DNA of 64,000 nucleotides from Conchocele bisecta (Eukaryota; Mollusca; Bivalvia; Lucinida; Thyasiridae): the NCBI GenBank assembly GCA_029237695.1, contig JAQRGA010000044.1, positions 1-64,000 of the forward strand, read 5' to 3'. The translations under genes were made by a program, and so were the position numbers. Of the stretch, positions 23,401 through 38,400 are shown piece by piece (position 1 is the first letter of the stretch; every line of letters begins with the position of its first letter). The notes under the pieces are model-generated. The model was not told where the DNA came from and did no database searches. It saw only the letters and a program-made list of their open reading frames with translations.

Positions 23401-26400
23401 TGATGACCCTCAAAATGAAAAGCCGCAAATATTAGTACATGTGTATCTCGTATGTCCACCCATTGCGGCGATGCAAGCCTGACAGCGGTGACGCATAGAG
23501 TTAATTACTGCTTGAACACTGGCCTGTCGAATAGACAATCCAGTCTTTAAGCAATTTCCAGGTGTTGTATGCCTGCTCGCAGCATGCCGAGAGCCTTACT
23601 CCTTTCAGTTTCAGAGAGTCTGGGCATTTTTGTTGTTTACATGTGTATATGCTGTTCATATGACAACACGTATACATACACAGGTGTTGCAATATTGGAT
23701 AGCACGGACAGTGCAAGGATTTCAACAATTCTTCCAGTGCATGAGAACATCTACAACTTGCCATTTCAACACAATTTGCAACTTTTTATTTTGAGGGTTT
23801 CTTTACAAAATCATTTGGCATGTACCCATTTATTGACGTATCCGTATGAAATTTTGAAATCACGTGTACAAATGCATTATTTAAAGACTGAATATTTCGT
23901 ACGTGGTTGTTGTATTATGTACCATATATTATTACATCAGTCTGTGTTCCAATTAGCCAGCACTGTTACATGTTATGCAGAGTTAGTTCCCTTGTTACTG
24001 CCATATAAATACAGCCCCATTTGGTATAGCAACCACTCTTAGTATAACACTCAACCTAAGCAGTCATAGATGTTACATGTATTAAACTAGTGTATAGTTA
24101 GAATACCATTTGTCATTCTATGAAGTCCTACAACACATACATCATAACATTACATGGTGTCAGAAGTAAAAGAAGTTAAGAGTTACCAAGCATTATTTAT
24201 GTAAAAAATAATTAATCGATTTGGATTAAACTAAATAACGGGACAATACACAAGTGAACAACAATGGAATTATCTGGCGTTCCAACTCCGAAAATGGACT
24301 GGGATTCACCCAACCTGCCGGAAGCGTGGGAGAAGTTCGAGGACCACCTTCAGCTCATATTCCAGGGCCCATTAAAGGGAAAGTCGGATGAAGAAAAAGT
24401 TACTTATCTACTTTTATGGATTGGCAATCGAGGCAGGGACATCCGGAAAACGTGGTACCTGGATGCGGATGACGCCAAGAAATTGAGCATCATCTGTGAC
24501 AATTACAAAGCTCATATTCGTCCAAAGATGAACCCGGTGTTTGGACGATACACATTTTATAATGAAGTACATGGATCCGACACCGTGGAGAACTTTCTGA
24601 CGCGCTTGAAACTCGCAGCGAGAGAATGCCAATTTACAGATCCAGACGACATGATCCGTGACAGGATTGTGTTTGCGACGAACTCGTCAAAAGTTCGTGA
24701 AAGACTCATCAACGAGGGTGCAGACCTAACATTCCGTATGCCACAAACAACAACCTCAGCAGAGGGAGGCCAGCCGTTATCCATCGCATAACCCCAGTCA
24801 TTACCCGTCTAACAACCTGAGAACGATGAGGAAACCGGAGTACCACCGCAACAGACCGGCGATATCATCGTGCGGGAACAATCCGACGACATCATCCTGC
24901 GGGAATTGCGGATACAAACACTCTAAAGCGGAAATGTGCAGAGCCAAGGGCAAACAGTGTGATTGATTACTGTCACAAATGGAATCACTTTGCTTCTATG
25001 TGCCGTAAAAAGAAGCATGATGCATCTAGGAAATCCGTCAATGTTGTCAATTGTGCACCAAATAGTGATTCTGATGATGGAATATCAGATTTCTTTATTG
25101 ATAGTGTTGATACGAAATCAGTAAGAGATGGTCAAGCATACGTGGATCTCGAGGTAGGCCTTAAATTATCTAATGTCACATCCAAAATTGACACAGGTTC
25201 ACAAGTAAACATTTTGCCTCAACGCATATACCATACATTAGGCATCAAACATGTTTTACAGAAACCACCAGGTCCACTCTTCGCTTACAATGGTGGCATA
25301 CTTCAAAGCATCGGATTGTTTTTGCCATGCAGGCGTGATAACAATGACATAACAATTGATTTCCATGTAATTCACACTGAGTCATCGCCGATATTGGGTC
25401 TCAATACATGTCTTGATATCAACCTTCTCAAACTGACATACTCTGTAGAGGCTACACATACGGATGACAAACCCCTTGACAAGAAAAGTGTCTTATCTGA
25501 GTACAACGACGTATTCAAAGGAGGTATAGGCACGTTTTCTGGCCAGTGCACCATTCAAATTGATCCTAGCGCCAAGCCAGTGGTCCATCCACCGAGGCGT
25601 GTCCCCGTCGCACTACGTGATCGACTCAAGCAAGAGCTCGACCGTATGCAAGAACAATCCATTATTACCAAGGTCACAGAGCCTACCGACTGGGTAAATT
25701 CAATGGTTATTGTTGAAAAACCACAAACAGGCAAACTTCGCATATGCCTTGATCCCCATGGTTTTAACAAAGCAATTCTCAGACCGAATTATCCTATGCG
25801 AAGTCTCGAGGATATACTGCCTGAACTTGCCGGTTCACAGTACTATACAAAGCTTGACACACGGTCAGCTTACTGGACATGCAAGCTATTCAATTTAATT
25901 CTCCTTACGGCCGGTACCGCTATTTACGGCTATCGTACGGTCTGAAATCATCCCAAGATGTGTTCCAACGGAAATTAGATGAGTGCATTGAGGGTCTAAA
26001 CGGCGTTGTGTCCATAGTTGATGACGTCATTGTACATGCTCGTACATGTCATGAACATGACCAGAATTTACTTGAAGTTTTGCGTCGCATGTCTGAGAGT
26101 GGTATCAAATTGAATGAAGACAAATTAGATGTAGGAGTCAGTGAAGTCCAGTACTTTGGACATATCCTGGCCTCAGATGGTCTCAAACATGACCCTGCAA
26201 AAGTGTCTGCTATCAGAGACATGGACCCGCCGTGCAACCGTGCGGAGTTGGAAACAGTATTGGGCATGATAAATTATTTGTCCAAATTTGCCCCAAACTT
26301 GGCAGAAATCACTAGCCCTATGCGTAAGCTGCTTGTCAAGGACGTGATCTTCTCCTGGGACAAACCGCAACACACAGCTTTCCGAAAGGTCAAATACCTC

Positions 26401-29400
26401 ATTACTCAGAGTCCAGTCTTATCTTACTATGACAGTAAGAAGCCACTCACATTGCAGACAGATGCATCTCGCTCGGGACTAGGCTGTGTTCTTATACAAG
26501 AAGGCCAGCCAGTTGCATTTGTATCCAAATCACTCACACCGGCAGAAACCAAATATGCCATGATTGAGCTAGAATTGCTAGGCATATTATTTGGCGCAAA
26601 ACGGTTTCACCAGTATGTCTATGGTAATACTGTGCTTGTGGAAACAGATAATTTACCACTCATAGCAATTATGAGTAAACCACTTCATTCATGCCCTGCT
26701 AAGTTACAGCGTATTTTATTACAGCTGAAACAATATGACCTGCAGGTCAAACACGTTCCTGGTAAAAACATACCAGTCGCTGATACACTATCACGGAAAG
26801 CTGTACCTGACACTTTCCCCAGCCTAATTACAGGCATGGATGCACATGTTCACACATTCCTATCCAGTTTACCCGTCAGTGATCGCAAAATGCAAGAAAT
26901 TACAACTGCTACTGAACAGGATGCACACATGACACTTCTCAAACAGGTTATCATGCAAGGATAGCCTAACACGAGAAAACAATGTCCACCAGAAATTCTC
27001 AGTTTCTGGAACTACAGAGACGAGCTCACAATTGCTGACACTTTAATCTTAAAAGGTCAGAAACTTGCGATCCCAACATCACTCAGACCTAAAATGCTAG
27101 AAATACTGCTCACATGTCATATGGGTATTATCAAAACCCAGAAACGTGCTCGTGATGTGATGTTTTGGCCAAACATCAGCTCAGATATGTCAAACATCAT
27201 TCAGCAATGTTCTGTTTGCCGAGAGCATAGAGCACCGAATGCTAAAGAACCGCTGATCTCACATGAAACACCTGATTATCCATGGCAAACTGTCGCAACA
27301 GACATATTCACATGGGATGACAAAAACTTCCTTGTAACCGTGGACTATTATAGTCTTTACGTTGAAGTCCAGCAGCTGTACATAACCAGTTCTAAGGCTG
27401 TCATTGCTAAGCTGAAATCTGTATTCAGTAGACATGGAATTTCAGGTCAGGTGAAATCCGACGACGGTCCTCAGTTTTCATCTCAGGAATTCGCAAACTT
27501 TGCAAAAAAAGCAGGGATTTCAGACATGTTACCTCTAGCCCGAAATACCCAAGGTCAAATGGTTTGGCTGAGAGAACTGTCGGCATAGTGAAAAGCATTT
27601 TCACTAAGGCCAAGGTCGCTGGTACTGACCCATATCGTGGGTTACTAGAATACCGCACTACCCCTCTGACAGAAATGGATTATTCCCCGACTCAATTGCT
27701 AATGGGTCGCCATCTCCGGTCATATCTTCCAACAATGTCAGAGCAATTACAATCACAACTTCCCCCTCATGACATAGTACGTGAGAAAATCACTCTGGCT
27801 CACAAACAGAATAAGAAAGATCATGACAAGACAGCAAAGTCGTTGGTACCCTTGAATGTTGGTGACTCTGTGCGAATTCAAAATGACAACAAATGTTGGC
27901 AGCCTGCTATTGTTACCAAAAAGCACGACCAAAGATCATATATTGTTAGCACGTCTAACGGTGCCGTTTACCGGCGAAATCGCCGACACCTCTTACAATC
28001 AAATGGGAATTCTCAGAATATGTATTTTTAATTAACATCAGTTAACTCGAAACCGCAAAGCTCCAATAACAGTCAATGTGACATTGATTATAATTTACCT
28101 AACCACGACATCTAACCTGCTTCGCCAGCGCAATCTGACATTCCACCTCAAACAGCCCCATGAATGATTCTACGATCTGGCAAAGTTAAATCAGTGTAGA
28201 TATGACTACATTCAGATACAATGTGCGTACTGCAGATACAATGTGCCTACTAATGTAGAATGGTGTTTTATAGTGTTTAGTATTACAGTAATCAATATAG
28301 TTTATGCTACATTATACATTATAGCAAATGACATAAACTCAATACTGAACAATGGAATTATCCACAACTACAGAAACACACATTGTCGTTTTCTCGTGAT
28401 AAGGGTACAAGTACTGATATGGGACCCCACAGTTAGTGTTGATTACAACGGATGTATTACTGTTAAGTTGACATAAAACAATAAACCACATTTATGTAAT
28501 GTGACCCATGTTTTACCCACGATATTAAAACAGTATTGGGGAACGGATATATGTCCCAAAACTTCACATAAATCACAATTAACATAGCAACAATAGATTA
28601 ATCTGTCAATCCCACACTTGTGAGATTTGCACTGATGTTACATGTTTATACCCTGTTTAAAGCTATCCTCACAGTAAGGGAAATTCATACTTTGTTTATT
28701 TAAAAACAGGGAGATGTTGTATTATGTACCATATATCAGTCTGTGTTCCAATTAGCCAGCACTGTTACATGCTATACAGAGTTAGTTTCCTTGCTACTGT
28801 CATATAAATACAGCCCCATTTGGTATAGCAACCACTCTTAGTATAACACTCAACCTAAGCAGTCATAGATGTTACATGTATTAAACTAGTGTATAGTTAG
28901 TTAGAATACCATTTGTCATTCTATGAAGTCCTACAACGCATACATCATAACATTACAATGGTGATGTGTGTTTTTGTAGCAGACTTGCAATTAACCCCAT
29001 GTAACGTTTTTTTCCTCTTCAGTATATATCTGCATGACAGACCTTCAGAAGTAGTAGCTTAAGCCTAGTAAGTTGCATAAACACGATGGCCGCCAATGAA
29101 AAAGTGCTTTACTACAATATATGAACATATCGTATTGTGGAAGCAGCTTAAAAAGCACAAATACCGATCAACTTCAGGCATTTAATACATCATAGCCGAC
29201 TAAATGTTTATCCATTCATTTTATTATGATATGATGTGTAGAAATCCAATATGGCCGCTATTTTACACGAATTATATGAAATAGTTCATGAAACGGGCAC
29301 GCACGTACTCTTATGTGTTGACACCACACACCAATATGAAACTGACATAGTCCCAAGTTGTTTAACATATTGATATTAATAATAATACACAAGAAAAACA

Positions 29401-32400
29401 TAACATTTGTGGTATAAATGTGTTATATTGCAGAAACAATATGGCCGACTACATACTGGTTAATGCAAAAAACAATTCTGATATGTGATAACGGACATGC
29501 TATACAATGCTTATAACCATATTTTACGATAAAATTAGAAGTGTGTAAATCCAAAATGGCCGCCACATTATATGAATTTCTTAAATTATTCATATAGCTG
29601 CTGTTATTTTACAGTTTGCCTTCTTGCTCTCATTGATATAATGAGACAAGCATATTTGACAAAATGCTTGTAAAATGGCAGCCATCTTTGTTTTATGCAA
29701 ACTATGTATTTACAATGAAATGCATACATTTGCCAATGTGTCAGCTAGTATATGTCATAAATTGGTATCATTTCCCTTCCGGTAGTACTGGTACAAAATG
29801 ACGCAATTGCTGTTAGTAGATTAACACTGGCTGCCACCCTTTCTCAGATATATTCAAACGTTAATTATCTCTGACATATATGCCATTTTTGGCACGATTG
29901 TGTCTACTAAACATCGTGTCAGGTAGACTCTGTTGTTTGTTACCGAAACTGAGCATGACATGCAGTGTATGCCAATTGATTTGCATAAGCAACACAATTT
30001 GCATCAAATGGCGGCCATCTTCGATTTATTTAACATGTAGGTATCACCATATTGCCTGGTAAACAATTGGTTGCATGATATGTATTAAATATCCGAAGTT
30101 GGTTGGCAAATTCCCTTCGCTTATACGTGTACTTACCTCTATAGAGCAACATTTTATAAAATATATGTAATTTTCAACAATTACCGCGATCTTGTGTGTG
30201 GAACCTGACAAGTGTAAACGACAGCCATGGTGCTTCTAGCACATGTAATGTCCAGAATACACATATCTGAACGACTTGCGGCCACACTACTTCAGAACTA
30301 GCGTTTGGTATCCACACTGATAGCACGTCTTTGCCAATGTTGTCAATATTGCGCCAACACACCTTTGTGTCATGTGTGGAGTTTCATGAAAATATATCCT
30401 AGGGTATTCGAGTTATGCTCCGAATAAGAAATAACTGCGTAAAAAAAGAAGAAGAGATAACTTAGTAAGGCAATAGCTGTCATTCTCGGGCGCGACACAC
30501 CTGTGGGTCATGGCATATGCATGTGTGAAGTTTCGTGAACATTTTCCGAAGGGTATTCGAGTAATGCTTCGAACAACAAATCAGTGCGCAACAACACAAA
30601 GGGAGATTAAATTAGTGTGTCATTCATGTGCGTCACACACCTTTCGGTCGCTGTCTATGTATGTGTGAATGTTCATACATGTGTTTCAAATGGTATTAAG
30701 GTTATGCTCCGGACAAAAGAATCAGTGCGCAAAAACAACAACGAAGGGAGATAACTCGAAAATTGGTAAGGAAAGCGTTATCATTATTGTGTGCGACACA
30801 TCGTTGAGTCGTGGTCTATTCATGTATGCAGTTTCATGAAAACATTCCAAATGGTGATCGAGTTATGCTCTGGACAGGAAATCAGTGCGCAAAAAAACAA
30901 AGGGAGATAACTAAAAAATTAGCGACTCAAGAGTTGTCACTCTTGCGCGCGACACACCTTTGCGTCGTGGTCTACGCATGTGTCAAGTTTGAGTCTCAAC
31001 TGCTATATGTGTGCAGCTCGTTATTGTCACAAATGTACGAAAATTCCCTTGTCGCTATACCATGAAATTGAAGACAACGATATTCAAGGCTTTTCGTGGC
31101 ACTGTTTAAGCTGCAATGTAATGTTTCGCTCCCGACACTCAAGAATATGAACCAAACTCTAAAATAAATGGATACAAAGCACGAACACAGATTTAAAAGT
31201 TTAGAAACAAAATTAGATAACCTTGATACAGTACTAACAGAAAAGGTCACAAAAGAAGTGAAACTGCTCAAAAATGAAGTAGTGGAAGAAATAAGTACCG
31301 ACATAGATCAAGTTATAGATAAAAAAATCAAGGAATATGAAGACCAACAACTTCGCGCGTCAAACATAATCGTCTACAATCTCAATGAAAGTAGTGAGCA
31401 AAGCCCCGAAATCAGACGCCAAAAAATATATTGAAAATTTCAACGCAATAGCAAAAGATATAGGTGTACCTGATGTAGCAATTACATCAGCTTTTAGACT
31501 GGGAAACAAAGTAGGGGGGAAAACAAGACCACTCAAAATAGTATTAGAAAACAAACAAAACAGAACAAAATTGTTAGAGAATGCTAGATACATACACACT
31601 AAAACTGTTGGGTTTAAAAAAAGTCACCATAGCGAGGACTTAGCTCCAAAGCAACACGATGAATAAGAAGAGCTGAGAGCGGAACTCCATGCAAGACGCA
31701 ATGCAGGAGAAATCTTCATCACCCGACAAGGGAAGGTTATCAAGCTGCAACAACAGCCAACGCAAAATATAACACACAACCCTAATGCCAATAGTCGTCA
31801 TACAAGCACGCGCAACCATAATCCAAAATATACAACAAAACTACTCAGTTCATGGCATGGAAGGGCTAAACTTGGACATATCTAGCATTACTGTCAGTGA
31901 TGAAACCGTTTTGGGTGGGATACCCACACAGCAAACAGGTGCACACGGAGGGGGTACGTCAAGTCTGTAGGACACATGTTTTAATTTTAACACGATAACC
32001 AGTGACCTAAACAGCTCGCAGAGCAATATTTCCTCGACATTAACTAATACCACTCTGGGAAACGCTAACTTAACAGTAATATATACCAATGCAGATAATC
32101 TGTTAAACAAAATGGAAGAATTGAACACAATAATAAACATTGAAAATCCAGATGTCATTGGTATAACCGAAACTCTTCCAAAACATACCACAATAAAACC
32201 CACAATCGAACACTTGGAAATCCCGGGTTACGATATATACACAAATAATTTAGATAACCATAAAGGTAGGGGAACAGCAATCTACATCAAGGATGATTTA
32301 ATTAACAGTGAATTAAATATAATAGACGAAGAAGTAGAATCTAATTGGTGTCAAATAAAACTGAAAGATAAAGATGTTTTGGTTATAGGGTGCATTTACA

Positions 32401-35400
32401 GAAGCCCCATCAGTAAGATAGATGCATATACAAATATAGATATGTTACTAAAGGAAGCAAAACATGCAAAACCATCACACATTCTTATAATGGGAGATTT
32501 CAACTACAAAGAAATCAACTGGAAAGAAAAAACTACAAACGTCAATGAAAACCACCCAGCAACATTATTTCTCGAAACATTATAGATAATTACCTCCACC
32601 AACACGTACAAAACTTTACTAGACTTAGGGAGAATGATACTCCACACACTCTGGACTTAATCTTCACAAACGAAGAAAATATGATAGACACTATAAGTTA
32701 CCTATCAGGTCTAGGAAAAAGTGACCATCTGGTTTTGAAATTCAATTTCGCATGTTACACTTTAATCGAACCGACATAACAGATACGCTACAACTTCTTC
32801 AAAGCTGATTATACTGTTATCAATAACAAATTAGAAATGATAAACTGGGAGACTAGGCTTCAAGGGAAAAATACCGACGAAATATGGGACTGCTTTGCCG
32901 ATATATTAAATAAATTAATTGATGAGTATATACCAGCAATGCAGACCCAAGTAATCGACCACGTCTACCCTGGATGAACAGAGAAGCCATACTAGTAATC
33001 AAACACAAAAGAACAATGTGGAAGAAATATATGCACTGTAGAACTGAAAGAAACCACAACCTATATATAGCCGCGAGGAACACAGCAACCACAGAAACTA
33101 AGGGGGCTAAGCATAAATATGAGCAAAATATAGCAGAAAATATCAAAGACGATACAAAATTATTCTGGAAATATGTGCGTCAAAAGTGACCAAACTAGAA
33201 GACGAAAATGGGATACCGACGGCAGACAACTTAGAAAAAGCGAACATATTGAACCAGCTCTTTATAAGTGTATTCACGGACGAAAATACTAATTATATAC
33301 CAAACTTCGAAACTAAACATCACGGTGATCCCCTAGATGATATGACAATAAACCACGAAGTAGTCAAAAACGCACTAGATAATCTTAAGCCAGGAAAATC
33401 ACAAGGTTCTGACGGCATACATCAGAAGATACTGAAAGAAACGGCAAACAATATAACAGAACCTCTGACAGAATTGTTATGAAATCACTATCTGAAGGAG
33501 CAGTGCCGAATGACTGGAGAAAAGCAAACATCTCGGCCATCCACAAAAAAGGTAGCAAGACAAAAGCAGAAAATTACAGGCCGATAAGCTTAACATCAGT
33601 AATTTGCAAAACTATGAAAATAATTATAAGAGACCAAATAGTAGAACATATGGAGTCAAATAACCTCTTCACCAAACATCAACACAGATTTCGAAAGGGC
33701 TACTCCTGTGCCACCCAACTAATCAAAGTTATTGATGATTGGACGGAAACGCTTGATAAATCAGAAAGTATAGATTTAATCTTTTTGGACTTTAAAAAAG
33801 CATTTGATACAGTTCCACACTGCAGACTAATAACCATATTAAAAGGATACAACATTGAGGGAACGGTTGTGAAGTGGATAGAAATGTTTCTGAAGAATAG
33901 GATACAACGAGTAGTCATTAAGGGTGAAATGTCGGAATGGTCAACAGTGGGAAGTGGTATTCCACAAGGCAGTGTACTAGGACCAGTACTATTCTTAGTA
34001 TGCATCAATGATCTCTCGGATGTAGTAAAAAAACGTCATTAAATTGTGTGCGGACGATACAAAAATATACACTGTCTCAAAAGATACCGATAACAAAATT
34101 ATTCTACAAAATGATTTAGATAAACTGAGTGATTGGTCAGAAAAGTGGCAACTACGTTTCAACGCTTCTAAATGCAAAGTAATGCACATAGGCAGACAAG
34201 GTGAACACCATCCATATTCAATGAACGATAGCGACGAAGATAAAAACAAGTAGCACTAAGTGACATTACGCAAACATTGTATTAGCGAGCATACCTCACT
34301 ATATCCCCAGTTACCTATGTAAACAGGGGTTTGATGAGGTGCCCGCGCAATAGGTAATGCGGTCAAATAGGTCACGATGCAGTGACTATTTTCGATCAAT
34401 AACTTATTTTGTAAGCGATTGTAATGTGTATTTTCCATATTTATATTATTAAAATGTATCATATCGATACCCCTTTAAGTAATATTTGTATAGTTTAAAT
34501 GTATTGATGTTCTCATGAAGCGCATGAATATAAGTATTAATTTATCCAGCTTATATTGAGGTAAATCACACAGCCTTAAAACATAGTGCTGGAGTATAAA
34601 CCATAGTATCGTATATTATTCATAAGTATATCACTATTAAACATTAATTACAATATGTATGCATATTATTAAAACAGTAGATGCTACCGCTGTTTCGCTA
34701 TATGTGATATTTATAACAAAATATTGATGTTCTCATGAAGCGCATGAATATAAGTATTAATTTATCCAGCTTATATTGAGGTAAATCACACAGCCTTAAA
34801 ACATAGTGCTGGAGTATAAACCATAGTATCGTATATTATTCATAAGTATATCACTATTAAACATTAATTACAATATGTATGCATATTATTAAAACAGTAG
34901 ATGCTACCGCTGTTTCGCTATATGTGATATTTATAACAAAATATTTTTTTTATTCGTCCGCGTACGGATTTCTGTCACACAAAGCGCCATTTTCAGTTCA
35001 TATTTTGACCTGTGCATATGAACAGGACTAAGCTTAAACAACGTTCGATTCCGTCCTATTCAAATTTCTCTACAGAATGTTCAGACTAAGTACATAAATA
35101 ATGCTGCTAAATAAGTGTTAACGGCTGGAACATGGTCATCACTAAAAGGAAGAAACCACAGTCGTATTATTTAAAAATAAGATTTACCCGAGACCTCATG
35201 GGGGCCGCCATTAATCCAGTGTAAACAATAGACCGTGTGATCCCATTTCCTGAGTAGCCGCTGCTTAGTGAAACGGTGTGCTAATCATGATATTATTTTC
35301 CCCAATAATTGGAAACGGTTTGAATTTCTGAAAACTATGAAAGTCATACAAAATAACGATGTATATTTAACATTGGATACGCGTAAACGGTATTACTCTC

Positions 35401-38400
35401 TCATCGGATCGTCAGTTGTCGTCGATAGCGATTTAACGTACTGATCTGGTCTTAATTTATTGTCAACTTTCAAGCCATTTACAGAATATATGGCTAATTT
35501 TGGAAATAAATAACGGCAAATTACGATGACGTCTGCTCTGAAATATCTGTCAACTTGCGGACGTAATTTAAGGAAATCGATTATATTTTAAGGCTACATC
35601 TGTGACTAATTACGAATTTATGTATGGTCTTTGGCTACACCCGACACATTACACAGATCTAGTTGTAAATACACGTCGCTTTGTGTGGGGAAAAAATCGA
35701 TAATGCGTAGTTGTGTGTGACGAGGTGTTGATCTGATGACACCACACAGCTGTGACCCTTAGGCAATGTTTTGAAAGTGACGTGTCGTTTTGATGTGTGC
35801 CGCAACACCTCACTGTCGGAGACAACATGACAATTAACGATATACTCTCGATTATACACAGATCTATTAGACGGCTCGTTATTTAAAATGAAGAGTAGTT
35901 CAGTACACCTTCGCCGATATTGTTTTTAGAAAATCAGTAATATTTTCCGTAAATGGTGTTGAAAAGTTGACAAAAATTCTATCACCGTATTTAGTTGTGC
36001 CGATATTGTTTTAAAAAATAAGTAATTTTTTTCCGTAAATGGTGTTGAAAATTGACAAAATATATAGCCGCATTTCTCCGATATTCGTTTAGAAAATCAC
36101 AAACATTTTCTGTAAATGGTGTTGACACAAAATGCAGCGTTCACGCGGAATTCGAATAAAAAAAATAAATAAATAGACGCCGATGGCTATTGTGTTTGCG
36201 GCCAGTGAATTCTGGTCGTGGTAGCCACAGGCGCAGTTCGAACAGTGTTGTGAGCAGATAGAGGATAATAATTATTTCAAATTTTCAAATTCATAAAAAA
36301 ATGTTTGCTGTCCGAAAATTAATTAATTGTGACAGCCAAAAAAATAGATTTTGGGACAGTAAAACATTATATGGTATAGACATGATAGACAGTACCTCAA
36401 ACTTAAACAAACAGTAACAAACTGTCTGTGTATATATTACTTAAACTAAAAAAACAGTAACAAACTGCCTGTGTATATATTACTTAAAGACAGACACTTT
36501 CATTGTTGGTAAGTTTCTATCAATTTATAGGTATTTTTATTAAAATCATAAAATTGTGAAAATATTAAAATCACAAAAATAATATATATGGAGAAAAAAA
36601 ATATACCACGTTGAGGTTTGAAACCCCGACCCTTTCGGGAATCGGTAATTAAATCATTGAAGTCGGCGACCTTAACCTCACGACTATTGCGCCATTTACG
36701 ACAATCACAGTTATACAGAAGTGCTATCAAGTATTACGCAACCATTTGAACGTAATAATTATTAAATTATTTGCAACTCCATCTACAACGATACAGTTAC
36801 AGAGATACGCTATTGGAGCAACATGTATTAGTACCCATAACATAACAAAGTAATGTATCATTATATATCACAGGAGATAGCTTAAAACTATATATACTAA
36901 TCATAAACAGAACAATCCGCTTGGCTCGTATGAAAATAGTTCGCGTGATATTGATTATCTCCCTTGTCGAAAGTAGTTCAGTGATTTATTAATTCCAAAT
37001 AAGACGTGTTTGCGTAATGGAGGTGACGGAGGAAAAAGATCTTGGAGTAGTTATTGACAATCAGCTAAAATTTACACAACACATAAATACCAGTGTCAAA
37101 AAAGCGAAGAAAGTACTAGGAATTATCATTTTCATATTTGGAAAAAACTATGTTTGTTCAACTTTACAAATCATTAGTGAGACCACATCTAGAATATGGA
37201 TCAAAAGCATGGTCTGTCGTCTACAAAAAAGAATGTATCGCAATCGAAAATATCCAAAGAAGAGCCACCAATATTGTGAAATCAATCAGTCAAAAATCGT
37301 ATAGCGAAATAATAAAGGAACTAGGTCTACCATCACTTCAATACCGAAGAGTAAGAGCCGACATGATACATGTTTACAAAATAATCAAAAACATCGACCA
37401 TATAGATAAAGAAAACTTTATTCCAATTATGCATTCAAGAACAAGGAGGAATCAACAAAACATATTCAAGAGACAATTTCGTCTAAACAGAAGAAAAAGT
37501 TCATTCATCCAACGAATAGAAAATGACTGGAACAACTTGTCTGAAAATGTAGTAACCGCGGAAACAATAAACCAGTTCAAGAACAGACTGAACAAAGCCT
37601 GGAAGGACAATATCATTAAATTTGCTCCAGACTGTTACTAAGTAATGAATTATGTCAATTGTTGACAGGGCTTGTCCTGTCACACCGATGACACGGTACA
37701 TATATACACATGTACATAGTTTTAATGAAACACAACCAATGTGCGTAGATCAGTAAGACATACAAGTGAGCAAGAAAATAATAAAAGATACGTGTAAGAA
37801 GTCAAAGGCTTACTACCGACGTTGGATACAGTAAGAATACAGTAAAAATAATATTCAAATATGAGTTATGCTCCGGACAGGAAATCAGTGCGCAAAAAAA
37901 AACAAAGGGAGATAATTAAAAAAATAGCGACGCAAAAGTTGTCACTCTTGCGCACGACACACATTTGCCTTTGCGTCGTGGTCTACGCATGTGTGAAGTT
38001 TCATGAACATATTCGAACAAAATGTGTGCGTTATGCACCGGACACGAAATCAGTGGCTAAAAACAAAGGGCGATAACTCAAAATTAGCGACGCAAGAGTT
38101 GTCATTCTTGCGCGCGACACACCTTTCGGTCGTTGTCTATGCATGTGCATATGCTCTGGACAAGAAGTGTCTGCTGCGGACGCGGACGATGTTCGGTGTC
38201 ATATCCAAAGTATCCCCCCGACTTTCGTTCGGGGGATACAATTACAGAGTCAATTCCAAGAACTTGGAAGACTACTGTAATTACCATTGACTCGATCAGT
38301 ACACAAACTACCATGGAAATAATTTTATTTTGTATTAAACAATGTATTAATTGACAACCGCGTCAAACAATTTAAGTACAAAGCAATTCACATAATACTT

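Larger units (their letters stand above)
23908..28957 (+). mobile_element. Ty3/gypsy LTR retrotransposon (Mag/Steamer-like), frame-broken
   Basis: Order: 5' LTR, primer site TGGTGTCAGAAGT (24155-24167, fits the 3' end of an animal tRNA-Leu), gag, zinc knuckles, protease, RT, RNase H, integrase, purine tract AAAAACAGGGAGA (28702-28714), 3' LTR. The coding region is broken by several frameshifts, so it is defective, although the similar LTRs imply a fairly recent insertion. It sits inside a Tc1-like remnant in the receptor's intron 2, in antisense orientation to the receptor. Confidence 0.92.
23226..29032 (-). mobile_element. Tc1/mariner-like remnant split by a gypsy element
   Basis: The left end (about 23226-23272, ACTGAAGTGAAAAAGAAACG then TTACATG and GGTTAAT) is the reverse complement, with a few changes, of the right end (about 28988-29032). 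TA dinucleotides flank. Without the gypsy insert about 750 bases remain, including a transposase C-terminus at 23410-23540. Confidence 0.7.
34264..37019. mobile_element. 2.76-kb nonautonomous element with 13-bp inverted ends inside the LINE
   Basis: CATTACGCAAACA at 34264-34276 and TGTTTGCGTAATG at 37007-37019 are perfect inverted repeats exactly at the two edges of the LINE break. A TA next to each end may be the target duplication. The interior carries a perfect 220-bp tandem duplication, relatives of families O and T, and a tRNA-like stretch. No transposase frame is seen. Confidence 0.75.
30986..37860 (+). mobile_element. CR1-type non-LTR retrotransposon, interrupted
   Basis: Contains an ORF1 with PHD-like finger and coiled coil, an endonuclease-RT ORF2, an internal 2.76-kb insertion (34264-37019), and a 3' UTR from 37642. 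It sits within the mollusc-type tandem array: array sequence stops near 30985 and resumes at 37861. Many frameshifts make it defective. Confidence 0.85.

Noticed and set aside
36600..36705. Functional tRNA gene
   Set aside because: A and B boxes are present but the anticodon arm and acceptor pairing are poor; better as a tRNA-like relic or SINE head.
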